This document shows, in pieces, positions 63,635-64,000 of a stretch of DNA of 64,000 nucleotides (position 1 is its first letter; every line of letters starts with the position of its first letter). Origin of the DNA: Streptomyces sp. DT2A-34 (GTDB taxonomy: Bacteria > Actinomycetota > Actinomycetes > Streptomycetales > Streptomycetaceae); contig NZ_JASTWJ010000001.1 in assembly GCF_030499515.1 (NCBI RefSeq), positions 2,708,001 through 2,772,000 of the forward strand, in the 5' to 3' direction. The notes under the pieces were generated by a model. The model saw only the letters and a program-made list of their open reading frames with translations. It was not told the DNA's origin and did no database searches. The translations under genes were made by a program, and so were the position numbers.

Positions 63635-63841
63635 ATGAACGACATGTCGAAAGTGTTCCTCGAGGGCGGCCCCGACGACCTGCCCGAACGGATCGTGCCG
63701 ACCCCGTCCCCGGGCCCGGACGCGAAGATCAGGCTGCGCGGCGGGTACGAGCACTTCAGGCCGACTCCACGGCACGCGGACACCGCGCAGGGCAGGCTGC
63801 CGGTGTACGAGTGGTGGGAGCGTACGGAGATCGCCGAGTAG
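63635..63841 (+). CDS. DUF5988-type small protein
   Basis: 68 residues from ATG 63635 (MNDMSKVFLEGGPDDLPERI). Acidic/Pro-rich, ending QGRLPVYEWWERTEIAE, features of short actinobacterial DUF5988 proteins, often found near biosynthetic clusters. No function known. Divergent to the acetyltransferase with 87 bp between starts, followed by a terminator. Confidence 0.75.
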   Translation: MNDMSKVFLEGGPDDLPERIVPTPSPGPDAKIRLRGGYEHFRPTPRHADTAQGRLPVYEWWERTEIAE

Positions 63842-63860
63842 TCCGTCCCCCGCAGCCGGA

Positions 63861-63891
63861 GAAGGCCGGGTCCGTTCGGGACCCGGCCTTC
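63861..63891. terminator. Terminator between DUF5988 and pruA
   Basis: A perfect 13-bp stem (63861-63873 with 63879-63891), 5-nt loop, between convergent genes. Confidence 0.8.
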
Positions 63892-63908
63892 CAAGGTGTG
63901 TGGGGGTG

Positions 63909-64000
63909 TCAGCCCATGTGCGGGTACGTGTAGTCGGTCGGCGCGACCAGCGTCTCCTTGATGGCGCGGGTCAGCGTCCAGCGCATCAGGTTCTGCGGGG
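63909..64000 (-). CDS. pruA: 3' end of L-glutamate gamma-semialdehyde dehydrogenase (partial)
   Basis: Only the last 30 codons are in the window: NLMRWTLTRAIKETLVAPTD followed by YTYPHMG and TGA at 63909-63911. This tail matches delta-1-pyrroline-5-carboxylate dehydrogenases (proline catabolism), which end in a RxxKETxxPPTDYxYPxM motif, and the gene lies near leuB in other Streptomyces. The catalytic domain is outside the window. Confidence 0.7.
   Translation of the reverse strand, partial: PQNLMRWTLTRAIKETLVAPTDYTYPHMG

Overview
This is about 64 kb of high-GC actinobacterial chromosome. GC-ending codons, GTG/TTG starts, many 4-bp ATGA/GTGA overlaps, long perfect-stem terminators, two conservons, an HupS-type HU protein, an F420 gene and a gene order I remember from the S. 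coelicolor SCO552x-SCO557x core region all point to Streptomyces. Most of the window is core housekeeping, with some accessory or decaying patches. No phage, insertion sequence, CRISPR array, rRNA or origin was seen.

Layout. 1-12 kb: TPR protein (cut by the window edge), DAK2/FakA-like kinase, ribosomal protein L28, thiL-thiD, a stand-alone Lrp ligand domain, a DUF3515 lipoprotein, ddl, gpsA-plsC, cofC and hupS. 12-15 kb: leuCD and divergent ndgR (IclR). 15-20 kb: a decayed DUF4188 gene beside a MerR regulator, a five-gene tRNA array (Gln-Glu-Glu-Gln-Glu), a HAD hydrolase, gltX, an FAH-family hydrolase and a small repeat-containing peptide gene. 21-31.6 kb: two complete tandem conservons (cvnA-B-C-D twice), i.e. 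membrane sensor kinase-like protein, Roadblock protein, DUF742 protein and small GTPase. 31.7-34.7 kb: a large NACHT STAND NTPase with LRR-like repeats, compositionally distinct and carrying a TTA codon at position 8. 34.7-36.6 kb: accE-accB. 36.7-48.2 kb: accessory and secreted functions (PL8 lyase, YceI, YdeI-like, a broken ATPase, Cmx-type chloramphenicol exporter, trypsin, TPM membrane protein, GH3 glucosidase). 48.6-60.8 kb: cimA with an apparent ribosome-mediated attenuator, a PD40 protein, then tetR, a Cys-rich protein, agmatine deiminase, urease (ureC and fused ureAB) and a divergent NCS1 permease, followed by ilvE and leuB. 60.9-64 kb: a metallophosphatase, a 46-residue protein, an AAC(2')-like acetyltransferase, DUF5988 and the 3' end of a probable pruA.

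How the genes work together. leuCD, leuB, ilvE, cimA and the regulator ndgR form a dispersed branched-chain amino-acid set. gltX lies next to the tRNA-Glu and tRNA-Gln genes whose products GluRS charges in bacteria lacking GlnRS. The tetR/deiminase/urease/permease block looks like a nitrogen-scavenging unit with a perfect palindrome in its divergent promoter. Each conservon encodes a GPCR-like membrane signalling complex.

Two genes (thiD and the DUF3515 gene) are each broken by loss of one G in a five-G run, which looks more like homopolymer error than biology. The DUF4188 gene, a DUF234-type ATPase and a second PD40 gene look like real decay. Most promising for follow-up: the TTA-containing bNACHT gene beside the conservons, the M-I-I leader and terminator before cimA, the leader ORF before the chloramphenicol exporter, the urease with a changed flap, and the two-repeat peptide upstream of cvn1.
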